Assembly: GCF_013387475.1 (NCBI RefSeq)
Contig: NZ_VWNB01000003.1
Span: 158,722 to 222,721 of the forward strand
Length of the DNA stretch: 64,000 nucleotides
Source of the DNA: Mariprofundus sp. KV
Lineage (GTDB): Bacteria; Pseudomonadota; Zetaproteobacteria; Mariprofundales; Mariprofundaceae
Direction: 5' to 3'
Under the pieces are notes generated by a model, which searched no databases, was not told the DNA's origin, and saw nothing but the letters and a program-made list of their open reading frames with translations. Every line of letters starts with the position of its first letter. Position 1 is the stretch's first letter. A program made the position numbers and the translations under genes. Below are positions 31,464 through 44,863 of the stretch, one piece after another.

Positions 31464-32804
31464 ATGCGTGAGCACACTGCCGCATCCGTTCTGTTCGGGC
31501 TCGACCCGACATGGGTTGCGCTCTCCATTCTGCTTGTTGTGTATGGCGTCATTATGATGGAGCGCTATAACCGTGCTGTGCTGGCGCTGCTCGGTGCCGG
31601 CGTGATGATTCTCTGCGGTGTGATCACCCAGCAGCAGGCGATTGCCGGTGTCGATTTTAATACCATCGGGTTACTTACCGGCATGATGGTGATTGTCGCC
31701 ATCTGCCAGAAGACCGGCATGTTCCAGTATGTGGCGATCAGGGCAGCCAAGAGTGTGAACGGGAGACCCTGGGGGATTCTGGTCATGCTTTCGGTGGTGA
31801 CTGCACTCTTCTCCGCATTTCTCGATAATGTTACCACTGTGCTGCTGATTGCCCCGATCACCCTGCTGATTACCGATGCTTTGGGTGTGCGCCCGTACCC
31901 CTACCTGTTTGCCCAGATTCTCGCGTCCAATATTGGTGGTACAGCCACACTGATTGGTGATCCCCCCAATATCATGATCGGCTCTGCTGCAAATTTGAGC
32001 TTTTCCGACTTTATACTCAATTTGGCTCCGATCACACCGGTTGTCTTTACTGTGACGTTGCTGGCGATCTGGTTCATGTTCGGACGTGATCTCTCAGCCT
32101 CTGAGGAGAATCAGGCCAAGGTGATGCGTTTTGACGAGAATCAGGCGATCAGGGATATACCGCTGTTGATCAAGAGCCTGAGCGTACTGACTCTGGTGAT
32201 TATCGGTTTTACCTTTGCTCACAGCCTTGGGCTTGAACCGGCAACCATCGCCATGTTCGGCGCTGCAGTGCTGCTGTTTCTACACTCGCTCGGACTGCCT
32301 GTGCAGGATAAGGACCACGCCTATGAGAAGGTGATGGCCGATACCGAATGGACCACCATCTTCTTTTTTGTCGGGCTGTTTATCATTGTTACAGGCGTTG
32401 AGCATACCGGTGTGATCAATGCGCTTGCACAACATACGCTTGAGTTGACCGGTGGTGACTTTGTTGCCACGGCCGGGGCAATTTTGTGGGTCTCTGCCAT
32501 TGCATCTGCATTGATCGATAATATTCCCTTTGTCGCCACGATGATTCCCCTGATTCAAAATATGGCTCCTACCTTTGGTGGTGAGGCTGCTCTGGTGCCG
32601 TTGTGGTGGGCGCTGGCACTTGGCGCATGTCTGGGAGGCAATGGCTCACTGATCGGAGCATCGGCCAATCTGATTGTTGCAGGTTTTGCACAGCGCGCAG
32701 GGCATCCGATCGCTTTTCTTGTTTTCATGAAACACGCCTTTGGACTGATGCTGATCTCCATCGTGATTTCACATATCTACTTGTATCTGCGCTACTTGTC
32801 CTGA
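31464..32804 (+). CDS. ArsB/NhaD-type ion transporter (SLC13-like)
   Basis: 446 aa, about 11-12 TM helices of the ArsB/NhaD permease superfamily: GTATLIGDPPNIMIG near the centre and LGGNGSLIGASANLIVAG near the end are the duplicated substrate motifs; AFLDNVTTVLLIAP precedes the first. Substrate could be Na+/H+ exchange or an anion; no arsenic genes are nearby, so NhaD-like sodium export is the more likely role (inference). ATG at 31464 chosen for the GAGG spacing over a GTG three codons earlier. Confidence 0.85.
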   Translation: MREHTAASVLFGLDPTWVALSILLVVYGVIMMERYNRAVLALLGAGVMILCGVITQQQAIAGVDFNTIGLLTGMMVIVAICQKTGMFQYVAIRAAKSVNGRPWGILVMLSVVTALFSAFLDNVTTVLLIAPITLLITDALGVRPYPYLFAQILASNIGGTATLIGDPPNIMIGSAANLSFSDFILNLAPITPVVFTVTLLAIWFMFGRDLSASEENQAKVMRFDENQAIRDIPLLIKSLSVLTLVIIGFTFAHSLGLEPATIAMFGAAVLLFLHSLGLPVQDKDHAYEKVMADTEWTTIFFFVGLFIIVTGVEHTGVINALAQHTLELTGGDFVATAGAILWVSAIASALIDNIPFVATMIPLIQNMAPTFGGEAALVPLWWALALGACLGGNGSLIGASANLIVAGFAQRAGHPIAFLVFMKHAFGLMLISIVISHIYLYLRYLS

Positions 32805-32869
32805 AAGATTGCGATCTTTCCAGAGGGGGAGATTGTGTCAGCACTACTTTTGATTAAAGGAGCCTGTCT

Positions 32870-34120
32870 TTGAAGCAGCTTTTGTTCCAGCCACACGAAT
32901 GGATGCTGGCCCGCCGTTATCTGCGTTCCCGGCGCAGTGAACGCTTTGTTTCGCTGATCAGCTGGAGTTCAGGTATCGGGATCGCTATCGGTGTAATGAC
33001 ACTGATTGTTGTGCTCTCGGTGATGAATGGTGCAGCGGCTGAAATTCGTGACAAGATGCTCGGATTCTCCTCCCATATCGATGTGCAGGGGCCCGGTGAC
33101 ACCTTAGGCGACTGGAGAGGGTGGCTGACCACCCTCGAGGCACTGCCTGAAGTGAAAAGGGCAGCGCCCTATATTCAGGGGCAGGTATTGGCCTCATACG
33201 GCTCACGCGCTTATGGCGCCCTGCTGAAGGGTGTTGATGTGGCTCGCAGTGATGATATCGCCCAGCACATTATTCGTGGCCGTTTTGTCGATGATGAAGG
33301 GTCACCGTTTCAGGTGGTGATGGGTAAGACACTGGTTAGAAAGCTCGGGCTTGATCTTGGTGATCAGGTGCGTTTGATGTCACCGTCGGGTGGCATCAGT
33401 CCATCCGGAGCTGCACCACGCATGCGTGGTTTTGAGCTGGTGGGTATCTTTGATTCCGGTTTTCATGAGTATGATGTGGGTGTGATCCTTACGCCGCTGG
33501 CGGCGGTGCAGAAGTTGAATCGCATGGGTGATGCGGTGAGCGGCATTGAGCTGTTTCTGCATGATCGTGAGATTGCCGGTCAGATGACCAGCAGAGTAAA
33601 AGCCGTGCTGCCACCTAATGCATGGGTTGTTGACTGGCAGCGTCGCAATCGTGCCTTTTTCAATGCCCTGAAAACCGAGCGTCTGGCGATGGGTGTGATT
33701 CTCTCCCTGATTATTATGGTGGCGGTCTTTAATATGGTGGCCTCGTTGGTGATGGTGGTGATGGAGCGGCGTAAAGAGATTGCCATTCTTAAAACCATCG
33801 GCGCCTCGCGTATTTCGGTGATGCGTATCGTGATGTTGATGGGCACCATGCTCAGTGGTATCGGCACGCTGGCGGGCGCGCTTCTGGGGCTGCTGCTGGC
33901 CTGGAAACTCGATGTGCTGCTGGCCTGGATTGAGACCCTTACCGGTGCCCAGTTTATGTCCGGAGAGGTCTATTTTATTGATCATATCCCATCCAAGGTG
34001 GATCCGGTTTCAGTGACTGTCATTGTCACTATCAGTCTGATTATGGGAATAGCCGCCACGCTCTATCCGGCATGGCGAGCGGCAAGTGTGCCGCCTGCGG
34101 AGGCATTGAGGTATGAGTGA
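32870..34120 (+). CDS. lolC: Lipoprotein-releasing ABC permease LolC/LolE
   Basis: 416 aa MacB/FtsX-type permease of the Lol system, which extracts outer-membrane lipoproteins from the inner membrane. TM helix at about 30-50 (SSGIGIAIGVMTLIVVLSVMNG), large periplasmic domain, then three C-terminal TMs ending in [19 protein letters not shown]. Only one permease gene is present, so it may be the single LolF-type permease used by many non-enteric bacteria (inference). TTG start fixed by AAAGGAG 7 nt upstream. Overlaps lolD by 8 nt. Confidence 0.93.
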   Translation: MKQLLFQPHEWMLARRYLRSRRSERFVSLISWSSGIGIAIGVMTLIVVLSVMNGAAAEIRDKMLGFSSHIDVQGPGDTLGDWRGWLTTLEALPEVKRAAPYIQGQVLASYGSRAYGALLKGVDVARSDDIAQHIIRGRFVDDEGSPFQVVMGKTLVRKLGLDLGDQVRLMSPSGGISPSGAAPRMRGFELVGIFDSGFHEYDVGVILTPLAAVQKLNRMGDAVSGIELFLHDREIAGQMTSRVKAVLPPNAWVVDWQRRNRAFFNALKTERLAMGVILSLIIMVAVFNMVASLVMVVMERRKEIAILKTIGASRISVMRIVMLMGTMLSGIGTLAGALLGLLLAWKLDVLLAWIETLTGAQFMSGEVYFIDHIPSKVDPVSVTVIVTISLIMGIAATLYPAWRAASVPPAEALRYE

Positions 34121-34796
34121 GCAGGCACTGTTTGAAGTCAACGGACTGGTTAAGGGGTTTGATGCTCCCGCCGGTCGCCTCGATATCCTCAAGGGATTGC
34201 AGTTCAGTCTCAATGAGGGTGAATTTCTTGCTGTAGTAGGGGAGTCTGGTAGCGGTAAATCCACCATGCTGCAGATTCTCGGTACGCTGGAGTCTCCTGA
34301 TGCAGGAGAGATCTCTCTGCAGGGGCAGTCACTGCTCAACCTTAAAGAGGCTGAACAGGCCAGTGTGCGCAATCGTAAAATCGGTTTTGTCTATCAGGCG
34401 CACCACCTTATTCCTGAGTTGACTGCGCTGGAGAATGTCTGCCTGCCACTACAGGTGCAGGGGATGGATATCGCTAAAGCCAAGCTGCGTGGTATGGCGC
34501 TGCTGGAGCGGCTGAATATCGGTGCGCGTGCCAGTCATGTGCCGGCCAAACTCTCCGGTGGAGAGGCGCAGCGTGTGGCAGTGGCCAGAGCGCTGGCGGC
34601 AAGCCCTTGCCTGATTCTGGCTGATGAACCGACAGGGAACCTGGATGAACATAGTGCTCAGGAGGTGTTTGATCTGCTGCAGCAACTCTGCAGGCAGGAG
34701 CGGGCAGCGGTCATTATGGTGACCCATAGCAAGGCGCTGGCCAGGGCGTGTGACCGGACATTGCTGCTGACTGATGGCCATCTGGTTGCCTCCTGA
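34113..34796 (+). CDS. lolD: Lipoprotein-releasing ABC ATPase LolD
   Basis: 227 aa. Walker [10 protein letters not shown], signature [15 protein letters not shown], Walker [14 protein letters not shown] and H-loop MVTHS. Partners the upstream permease; overlaps it by 8 nt. Confidence 0.95.
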   Translation: MSEQALFEVNGLVKGFDAPAGRLDILKGLQFSLNEGEFLAVVGESGSGKSTMLQILGTLESPDAGEISLQGQSLLNLKEAEQASVRNRKIGFVYQAHHLIPELTALENVCLPLQVQGMDIAKAKLRGMALLERLNIGARASHVPAKLSGGEAQRVAVARALAASPCLILADEPTGNLDEHSAQEVFDLLQQLCRQERAAVIMVTHSKALARACDRTLLLTDGHLVAS

Positions 34797-34939
34797 GTTG
34801 ATTTGCAGGGGATCAGGCAGTAGCTGACCTGAATAATAAAAAGCTTTGACAGATCAAGAGCTTCTGATAACGTTCATAAGTCGATTCTAACAGGTGAATC
34901 TGTTGTTTTGTTGTTATAAGGGGATAGGGACCAGGGAAC

Positions 34940-35227
34940 GTGACGAAAGCCGAGATCGCTAAAGCTGTACATGAACGGGTTGGGTTGACCAAGAAAGAGT
35001 CTGCCCAGATTGTTGAATCTGTACTTTCAGAAATTCGCCAGTCCCTTGAGCATGGCGATAACGTCAAGCTTTCAGGTTTCGGTCACTTTATCGTTCGTCA
35101 GAAACATGCCCGCCGTGGTCGCAACCCGAAAACCGGTTCAGATATTACCATTGAACCACGCTCCGTTGTCACCTTCCGCGCCAGCCCGCTGCTGAAAAAC
35201 AAGTTGCTTGCTGAGGGCGAGAAGTGA
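34940..35227 (+). CDS. ihfA: Integration host factor alpha subunit
   Basis: 95-aa DNA-bending protein of the HU/IHF family: MTKAEIAKAVHERVGLTKKES start and KLSGFGHFIVRQKHARRGRNPKTG with the conserved beta-arm. GTG start. It is followed by an overlapping MerR gene, the order usual after pheST, but pheST is not here; lolCD lies upstream. The 143-bp leader contains a TTGACA at about 34845 without a convincing -10. Confidence 0.94.
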   Translation: MTKAEIAKAVHERVGLTKKESAQIVESVLSEIRQSLEHGDNVKLSGFGHFIVRQKHARRGRNPKTGSDITIEPRSVVTFRASPLLKNKLLAEGEK

Positions 35228-35595
35228 ACGCCAAGCAAGCACTCGCCAAAGCAGGTCTCCAGGTTCCAGAGCTTTCTGACAAGCTCTTTTTTTCTATCCG
35301 TGAAGTGAGTGATGTGTGTGGTGTTGAACCGCATGTACTGCGTTACTGGGAAACCGAGTTCAAACATATCAAACCTGTAAAGAAGAGCGGTAACCGCCGT
35401 TTCTATCGTCATCGTGATGTCTATGCGGTGCTGCAGATTAAACATCTTCTCTATGATCTTAACTTCACCATCCGTGGTGCCAAAAAGCGTCTGCTTAATG
35501 GTGATCTGGAAGATATAGTCGAGCAGAAGGATAGTCAGAGTGTGCTGCGTCAGCTCAAGCAGGAGTTGATGGAGATCAACAAGCTTCTCGACTGA
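35224..35595 (+). CDS. MerR-family transcriptional regulator
   Basis: 123 aa. The N-terminal MerR helix-turn-helix reads FFSIREVSDVCGVEPHVLRYWETEF, followed by RFYRHRDVYAVLQIKHLLYD and a short coiled coil, with no Cys metal site or ligand domain. This is the small MerR widely paired with ihfA; its target is not known to me. GTG start overlapping ihfA by 4 nt. Confidence 0.9.
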   Translation: MNAKQALAKAGLQVPELSDKLFFSIREVSDVCGVEPHVLRYWETEFKHIKPVKKSGNRRFYRHRDVYAVLQIKHLLYDLNFTIRGAKKRLLNGDLEDIVEQKDSQSVLRQLKQELMEINKLLD

Positions 35596-35705
35596 TTTCT
35601 GGATTGGTTTTCTGACCATTCATTAATAATCTTAAAAATATTTATATCTAGAATAAGAAAGAGCATAGCTCTTAGCTTGTCCGTATTATAAGGCGATTGA
35701 TGCCA

Positions 35706-35826
35706 CTCTGCTGGTGCAGAGCGTTCCCCTTTCTTTTCCGTACAAAAAGGCAGGAGCCGTTTGGACGAGCTTTAGCTCGCCTGACTCGTTTCAGCGAGCC
35801 CAAAGGGTGAGGCACATGGATGTGCC
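35706..35826 (-). repeat. Hairpin-array element A (structured repeat family)
   Basis: In the otherwise gene-free 35596-35978 gap. Read on the minus strand: stem GGCAC/GTGCC with loop ATCCAT, then TCACCCTTTGGGC, a CTCG/CGAG hairpin, a CGAGC/GCTCG hairpin and CGTCCAAA (ending near 35760). About 40 bp further on comes CTCTGC/GCAGAG (35706-35721). The same fixed motifs with changed stems recur at 47239-47306, showing a family of structured elements. The rest of the gap is AT-rich and presumably holds the tRNA promoter. Confidence 0.65.
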
Positions 35827-35978
35827 GAATCACAAAGAATGAACAAACAATCCCTTTATTATAGTGAGCTCACAGCACCTTCAGTTCTAATATAAAGAAG
35901 AGTACGCCATGCCCTAGATCATAAACGCATTTAATCTTACATTATTATACAAATTAAGTATGCTTCACCGCCATTCAA

Positions 35979-36055
35979 CGGGACGTAGCGCAGTCTGGTA
36001 GCGCACACGGCTGGGGGCCGTGTGGTCGGAGGTTCGAATCCTCTCGTCCCGACCA
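35979..36055 (+). tRNA. tRNA-Pro (anticodon GGG)
   Basis: 77 nt including encoded CCA. Acceptor stem CGGGACG/CGTCCCG, D arm GCGC...GCGC, anticodon arm CACGG-CTGGGGG-CCGTG giving anticodon GGG, T arm GGAGG-TTCGAAT-CCTCT. Confidence 0.97.
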
Positions 36056-36107
36056 ATTTTTATGGGGTTATTGCATTGATGGAGAAGACGTTCGGGGCAC
36101 AACTGTA

Positions 36108-36770
36108 ATGCCTCTGCATGCAAACCTCGCATACGAACGACCACGCCAGAGGATGGTGGTTGATCAGCTACAGGCGCGTGGCATAGATGATGCACGCGTT
36201 CTGGCCGCGATGGGCTCTGTTCCCCGGCATATGTTTGTCGATCCAGCCCTTGTCTCACGAGCCTATCAGGATGCATCACTGCCGATCGGCAGTGGCCAGA
36301 CCATTTCACAACCCTATATGGTGGCGCGTATGAGCCAGTTGCTCGGCCTGCAGGGCCATGAGCGGGTGCTGGAGATCGGTACCGGCTGTGGTTATCAGAC
36401 CGCAGTACTCTCGCGCCTCTGCCGTCGTGTCTACAGTATTGAACGTATACAAGCGCTGCATGAGCGGGCACGTCAGAATCTCAGGGCAGCACGACATGCC
36501 AATGTGATGCTCAAATGTGGGGATGGGCGTCTGGGCTGGGAAGATTATGCGCCCTATGATGCGATTATTGTCACTGCAGGCGGCTTTGCCTCGGAGTTAT
36601 GGTTACAGCAGCTGAAAACCGGTGGTCGGTTGCTTCTGCCTGAGGGTGATGGTGGCGCACACAGGCTGGTAAGACGAACCAAAATGGCTCATGGTTACAG
36701 CGAGGAGTATTTTGATGCATGTACCTTTGTCCCGCTGCTTGAAGGAGTTGAGTCATCGCTGAGCCGGTGA
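36108..36770 (+). CDS. pcm: Protein-L-isoaspartate O-methyltransferase
   Basis: 220 aa SAM-dependent repair enzyme for isoaspartyl residues. LEIGTGCGYQTAVLS is the SAM-binding motif I; VPRHMFVDP and GSGQTISQPYMVA are Pcm signatures. Begins the pcm-yqaA-nlpD-rpoS cluster; overlaps the next gene by 4 nt. Confidence 0.95.
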   Translation: MPLHANLAYERPRQRMVVDQLQARGIDDARVLAAMGSVPRHMFVDPALVSRAYQDASLPIGSGQTISQPYMVARMSQLLGLQGHERVLEIGTGCGYQTAVLSRLCRRVYSIERIQALHERARQNLRAARHANVMLKCGDGRLGWEDYAPYDAIIVTAGGFASELWLQQLKTGGRLLLPEGDGGAHRLVRRTKMAHGYSEEYFDACTFVPLLEGVESSLSR

Positions 36771-37366
36771 TCGACCAGCAGCGCCCTTCACTATTGCGGC
36801 GCCTCTATAACTGGACGCTGGCCTGGGCAGAGCATCCCAGAGCGGGTCTGGCTCTCTTCGCCATTGCAGTGATTGAGGCCAGTGTCTTTCCGATTCCGCC
36901 TGATGTCCTGCTGCTGTTGATGTCGATCAGTCGTCCTGATCACGCTTTCCGTTATGCCGCGATTACCACGGCCGGATCATCGATCGGTGCAGTGATCGGT
37001 TATGGTATCGGCATGTTTCTCTTTGTTGCTGTCGCTCAGCCGGTGCTGGAGTTCTACCATGCGATGGATACCTTTAATCAGGTGCAGGAGAAGTTTAACC
37101 AGTGGGGCGTCTGGTTCGTGGTGATTGCCGGTTTTTCTCCTATCCCGTTCAAGATTGTCACCATTGCGGCAGGTGCCTTTAATCTCGCATTTCTGCCATT
37201 TGTTATCGCCGCCATTCTGGCGCGGGCGGCCCGCTTCTATCTCGAGGCGGCCATCATGCACTGGGGTGGCGAACCCCTGCGCAATTTCGTTGAGAAACAT
37301 TTTCAGCTGTTAACTGCCGTGGTCGCCGTGGCTGTGATCGGAGGCTTTGCCCTGTTGTGGCTGTAG
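36767..37366 (+). CDS. yqaA: YqaA/DedA-family inner membrane protein
   Basis: 199 aa. SNARE-associated (DedA/VTT) fold: EASVFPIPPDVLLLLMSI and the re-entrant GFSPIPFKIVTIAAGAF, with about four TM helices. Family members are linked to lipid-carrier recycling and membrane homeostasis. GTG start in the GTGA overlap with pcm. Confidence 0.88.
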   Translation: MIDQQRPSLLRRLYNWTLAWAEHPRAGLALFAIAVIEASVFPIPPDVLLLLMSISRPDHAFRYAAITTAGSSIGAVIGYGIGMFLFVAVAQPVLEFYHAMDTFNQVQEKFNQWGVWFVVIAGFSPIPFKIVTIAAGAFNLAFLPFVIAAILARAARFYLEAAIMHWGGEPLRNFVEKHFQLLTAVVAVAVIGGFALLWL

Positions 37367-38124
37367 TCAGCAGAGTACTCGCTCTGTTTATGCTGCTTGC
37401 GCTGGCAGGCTGTTTCTCTACCCAGCCCATAAGTAGTTCAGGGGTTTCCAGGGCCAACCAGAAGGCGGTGGTCTATAATGTCCGCTCCAGTGACACCCTC
37501 TACAGTATCGGTAAAAAGTTCGGCGTTGATTACCATCTGATTGCCCGACGCAACTATGTCGGCAAACCCTACAAGATCTATGTCGGACAGCAGCTCTATA
37601 TAGATCGCTACGCTCCGCGTTCACAGCCGTTGCCGACAACGGCACTCAGGCGTCTTCCGACCAAGAAGGTTGTCTCGAAAAAGGCTGTCAAAACGAGCAA
37701 AAAACCGGCCACAACCACCCATAAAGCCAAGGCCAGCAGTTATGGCAAGGGCCAGTTGCTTTGGCCGGTTAAGGGTAAGGTGACCAGCCGCTTCGGTCGC
37801 CGTGGCAGCCGTATGCATGACGGTATCGATATCTCAGGCAAAGCGGGTACACCGGTGCGTGCAGCGGCTGATGGTGAGGTGGTCTATTCCGATTCCAGGC
37901 TGAGCGGTTACGGCAAGCTGGTAATTGTCCGGCATGGCCGCAACCTGTTCACCGCCTATGCCCATAATCAGCGTAATCTGGTAAAGAAAGGGGTCAGGGT
38001 GAAAGCCGGCGATGTGATTGCGCGTGTCGGCAGTACAGGGCGTGCCAGTGGTCCGCACCTCCATTTTGAGGTGCGACAGGGCAGTACTCCGGTTGACCCG
38101 CTTGCCTATTTACCACGCCGGTGA
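37357..38124 (+). CDS. nlpD: Murein hydrolase activator NlpD-like lipoprotein (LysM + M23)
   Basis: 255 aa. Signal with lipobox LALAGC (Cys19), LysM domain at about 43-88 (VVYNVRSSDTLYSIGKKFG), Lys-rich linker and a C-terminal M23 domain (HDGIDISGKAGTPV ... GPHLHFEVRQG). HDGID and HLHFE keep the H-D and HxH zinc residues, so unlike E. coli NlpD, which is degenerate, it may be catalytically active (inference). Start GTG overlaps yqaA by 10 nt. In E. coli the rpoS promoter lies in nlpD; none is visible here. Confidence 0.92.
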   Translation: MAVVSRVLALFMLLALAGCFSTQPISSSGVSRANQKAVVYNVRSSDTLYSIGKKFGVDYHLIARRNYVGKPYKIYVGQQLYIDRYAPRSQPLPTTALRRLPTKKVVSKKAVKTSKKPATTTHKAKASSYGKGQLLWPVKGKVTSRFGRRGSRMHDGIDISGKAGTPVRAAADGEVVYSDSRLSGYGKLVIVRHGRNLFTAYAHNQRNLVKKGVRVKAGDVIARVGSTGRASGPHLHFEVRQGSTPVDPLAYLPRR

Positions 38125-38198
38125 GATAGTAGATGCTGTGATTCGAACCAGTGGTTTACTAAGGAATTATCCTATTTTTTCAAGGGAGTTAGAGACTG

Positions 38199-39044
38199 AT
38201 GGCTAAGCAGCACAGTCTTGAGCCGATGGCGATGTATATGCGGGAGATCTCCCGTTATGAGCTGCTGAGTCCTGAAGAGGAGGTCTCGCTCTCTCTGCGT
38301 ATTGCTGGCGGTGATGAGGATGCCCGGCAGTACATGATCAAGGCTAACCTGCGACTGGTGGTGAAGATTGCCCGTCGTTATATGCACCGGGGTCTGGCAC
38401 TCGGTGATCTTATTGAAGAGGGCAATATCGGCTTGATGCGGGCGGTTGAGAAGTTTGATGCCGCCTATGGCTGCCGCTTCTCCACCTATGCGACCTGGTG
38501 GGTTCGCCAGTCGGTGGAGCGGGCGATCATGAATCAGGCACGCACCATTCGTCTGCCGGTGCACATTGCCAAAGAGTATAATGCGGTGATGAGTAGTGCC
38601 AATAAGCTGCGTGCAGAGCTGGGGCGGGAGCCATCCGAGGATGAGGTGGCCGAGGCGCTGCAGATTCCGCTGGAGCGTGTGCAGAGCCTGCTGCGCAGTT
38701 CGCTGACCACCGAGAGTGCTGATGACATACTGCACGATGAGGGTGACTTCACCCTTTATGATATTACAGCTGATGAAGATGCCGTCTCTCCGAGTCAGCA
38801 TCTGGAGCAGATGCGTCGTGATGAGATGTTGAAGGTATGGATGCAGCGGCTGACGCCCAAGGAGCGGGAGGTGGTTCGCCTGCGTTATGGCCTGGATTCT
38901 ATCGATGATGCCTGGACGCTTGAGGCGATTGGTGAACATATGGGTGTGACGCGGGAGCGTATCCGCCAGATTCAGGTGGCAGCACTGCACAAGCTGCGCC
39001 GTATGGTGGATAGTGAACATGTCGATTTTGAGGAGATGATCTGA
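38199..39044 (+). CDS. rpoS: RNA polymerase sigma factor RpoS
   Basis: 281 aa. Region 1.2/2.1 [17 protein letters not shown], region 2.3-2.4 [30 protein letters not shown], region 3, region 4 [26 protein letters not shown]. The location after nlpD and the region 2 sequence mark the stationary-phase sigma, though it is shorter at the N-terminus than E. coli RpoS (330 aa). Start ATG with AAGGGAG upstream. Confidence 0.93.
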   Translation: MAKQHSLEPMAMYMREISRYELLSPEEEVSLSLRIAGGDEDARQYMIKANLRLVVKIARRYMHRGLALGDLIEEGNIGLMRAVEKFDAAYGCRFSTYATWWVRQSVERAIMNQARTIRLPVHIAKEYNAVMSSANKLRAELGREPSEDEVAEALQIPLERVQSLLRSSLTTESADDILHDEGDFTLYDITADEDAVSPSQHLEQMRRDEMLKVWMQRLTPKEREVVRLRYGLDSIDDAWTLEAIGEHMGVTRERIRQIQVAALHKLRRMVDSEHVDFEEMI

Positions 39045-39571
39045 TGGGTGAGGGTGCAATGGCGTGGCAGGATTACATTCGGGATGTGCCGGATTTTCCA
39101 AAGCAGGGCATTATCTTTAAGGATATCACGCCGATGCTGGCCAACGGCGCGGCCTTTGCGCAGGTGATTGCGCAGATGGCTGAACGGGTTGGCCCGGATG
39201 TGGATGCTATCGTTGGTGTCGAATCAAGAGGTTTTATCTTTGGTGCAGCGCTGGCCCATAAACTCGGGCTGGGGCTGGTGACGGTGCGCAAGCCGGGCAA
39301 GCTGCCTGCCGATATTCACTCGGTTGAGTATGAGCTTGAGTACGGCGTTGATCGTCTGGAGATCCATCGCGATGCCTTAAGTCGTGGCCATAAGGTGGTG
39401 ATCGTCGATGATCTGCTTGCTACCGGTGGCACGGCTGCGGCAACCGTGGAGCTGGTGCGTAAACTCGGTGCGGAGGTGGATAGCTGCCTGTTTGCCATTG
39501 AGCTCAGTTTTCTTGATGGCAGGGGGGTATTGGACGATGTCAGGGTGGAGAGTCTGATCAGCTACGATTAA
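39044..39571 (+). CDS. apt: Adenine phosphoribosyltransferase
   Basis: 175 aa purine salvage enzyme: adenine + PRPP to AMP. PRPP motif VVIVDDLLATGGTA; IRDVPDFPKQGIIFKDITPML at the start. First ATG overlaps rpoS stop (TGATG) and has GAGGAG; an ATG five codons later is an alternative start. Confidence 0.95.
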   Translation: MGEGAMAWQDYIRDVPDFPKQGIIFKDITPMLANGAAFAQVIAQMAERVGPDVDAIVGVESRGFIFGAALAHKLGLGLVTVRKPGKLPADIHSVEYELEYGVDRLEIHRDALSRGHKVVIVDDLLATGGTAAATVELVRKLGAEVDSCLFAIELSFLDGRGVLDDVRVESLISYD

Positions 39572-39637
39572 CGCCGATAATGCGATGTTTGACCGTGCAG
39601 TTCCGTTGTGAAGCCGCTATGATTCATCGCGATTTTC

Positions 39638-39714
39638 GCCCTCGTAGCTCAGATGGATAGAGCGGCCGCCTCCTAAGCGGCAGGCCACACGTTCGAATCG
39701 TGTCGAGGGCACCA
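39638..39714 (+). tRNA. tRNA-Arg (anticodon CCT)
   Basis: 77 nt including CCA. Acceptor GCCCTCG/CGAGGGC, anticodon arm GCCGC-CTCCTAA-GCGGC giving anticodon CCT (reads AGG), T arm ACACG-TTCGAAT-CGTGT. Confidence 0.97.
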
Positions 39715-39842
39715 GATTGATTACAACATCATAGACAACTGCATGATGTTGGCAGCCCATCTTTGGGCTGTATGGACTCTGATTTATTTCAGATGATTTT
39801 GATAAATAAATAGTGACTAATAGATAAACCGAGGCTGAATAG

Positions 39843-43639
<3,797 letters not shown>

Positions 43640-43671
43640 AACAAGTATTTGTGTTCAACGGCTAAAGTAAT

Positions 43672-43700
43672 AAAGCACTCTGAATTTCAGGGTGCTTTTT
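43672..43700 (+). terminator. Terminator of gyrA-serS
   Basis: Stem AAAGCACTCTGA/TCAGGGTGCTTT (one T-G pair), loop ATT, then T-rich tract. It marks the left edge of the accessory region. Confidence 0.82.
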
Positions 43701-43879
43701 CTTTTTATGCGGGTCGAATGGCACAAAGATAGACCTGACCCTAATAGCTCCTATGATAAAACTATGCTGGGTGTCAGGCTTAACTATTGGGTGTTGTGAA
43801 CGTGCCTGCCGGGACTGTTTCGCGTAGTTCACTGGTGCTTGCCTGGTATGCTCAAAAATAAGATGACGGAGCACATCGC

Positions 43880-44417
43880 ATGATCATTCACTGCACGAAA
43901 AGGCTGGCGGCCAGGTTGCCCGAGGTGAGCCCGGAGCCGCTGGCCGAGACAAATCCGCTGGGAAGCTGGCATGCCAATCTCTACACCATCGACCGGCGCA
44001 ACTGCATTCTCTTCTGCCACGATCAGACCCGCTTTGTGCTGTTTATGGCGGGGGTGGAAGAAGGAGCATTTCGCCAGGCTGGATTTCTGGTTTCATGATC
44101 TCTTTGCCAATACCCTGCTGAAACAGGGCTGCGACACATCCCTGATCGAAAAGACCCATCCGCTGCTCACGCCATTGCGCTTTGATACCAGCTGCGATCG
44201 CTCGGTGCAGGGCTCGATGCGCACGGCGCGCATGATGGAGCTGGAGTCGATGCTCTGTGGTGTACCCGATGTGATAAATCTGCTGCCCTACAACACCTCG
44301 GCGCAACTCAATCATCGTCCGGTGACAGTGAAGGGTATGAAAGCCAGTGAGTGCCTGTGGCCGGACAGGGATATGAAAGCATGGCTGGAGACTGTCACTG
44401 GCGCGGGACTGTACTGA
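43880..44417 (+). pseudogene. DUF6933-like gene split by a frameshift
   Basis: Two overlapping frames form one protein of about 178 aa. The first part is MIIHCTKRLAARLPE...WHANLYTIDRRNCILFCHDQTRFVLFMAG. It continues one frame over as KKEHFARLDFWFHDLFANTLL ... CLWPDRDMKAWLETV. The shift falls at a run of five G (44050-44054); removing one G restores a continuous frame. The pattern recalls the DUF6933 family (from memory; role unknown). Either a recent frameshift or a sequencing error in a homopolymer. Confidence 0.65.
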
Positions 44418-44459
44418 AAGCTGTGTGGAATTCTGAAGAAAGTATCTGACCCCAAATAC

Positions 44460-44675
44460 CTATTTAGGGGTCGATAAGGTCTCTCTCATCCACTCATAGA
44501 GCGTTTGGGCGGTTAGGCTTTCTATCGCAATGCTCTCAAATTCATCACCGGGGTCTTCATCGCGACGGCAGAACTGATAGTTGGCGAGCTCCGGCTGGCT
44601 GTCATGCACCATAACCAGAATGCGCTTGCCGCTCTTTAAGCAATCGATGGTCATCAGATCAGCCGGAATGCCGTG
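44460..44675 (-). pseudogene. Truncated copy of the 46.6-47.0 kb hypothetical gene
   Basis: The frame encodes HGIPADLMTIDCLKSGKRIL...FCRRDEDPGDEFESIAIESLTAQTLYEWM, nearly the same as the C-terminal two thirds of the protein at 46614-46961. The N-terminal third is missing: similarity stops at GCCGTG (44671-44675) and a stop lies just beyond. An ATG at 44654 might still give a 64-aa peptide. It forms the left ~200-bp direct repeat flanking the AbiE pair. Confidence 0.75.
44476..44675. repeat. Direct repeat, left copy (flanks abiE)
   Basis: About 200 bp, by eye close to 90% identical to 46645-46844, in the same orientation. Both copies end together at the GCCGGAATGCCGTG edge, after which the sequences differ. 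Confidence 0.8.
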
Positions 44676-44810
44676 GGTCAGGCTTTCATAGCTAGATTAC
44701 TGATGGTTTAAGTATCCTTGTTTTTCCGGCGATTTTCGCCGTGAAATGGATTGAATTTAAACCCTGTCACCTGTTCAAAAGCTTGCGCTAGTTTACATTG
44801 TTCTGTTTAA

Positions 44811-44827
44811 TCGGCGCTATGTGCCGA
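44811..44827 (+). promoter_or_regulatory. Palindrome upstream of abiEi (candidate operator)
   Basis: TCGGC-N7-GCCGA, 37 bp before the abiEi ATG and just after a TTTACA element. AbiEi antitoxins are known to autorepress by binding inverted repeats at their promoter; the link here is inferred. Confidence 0.4.
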
Positions 44828-44863
44828 GTATTGATGTTTTCATAAACCACGAAGGAGGGCGAA

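Noticed and set aside
39749..39766. CAGCCCA/TGGGCTG hairpin after tRNA-Arg
   Set aside because: 7-bp stem but followed by TATGG, with no T run; too weak to call.
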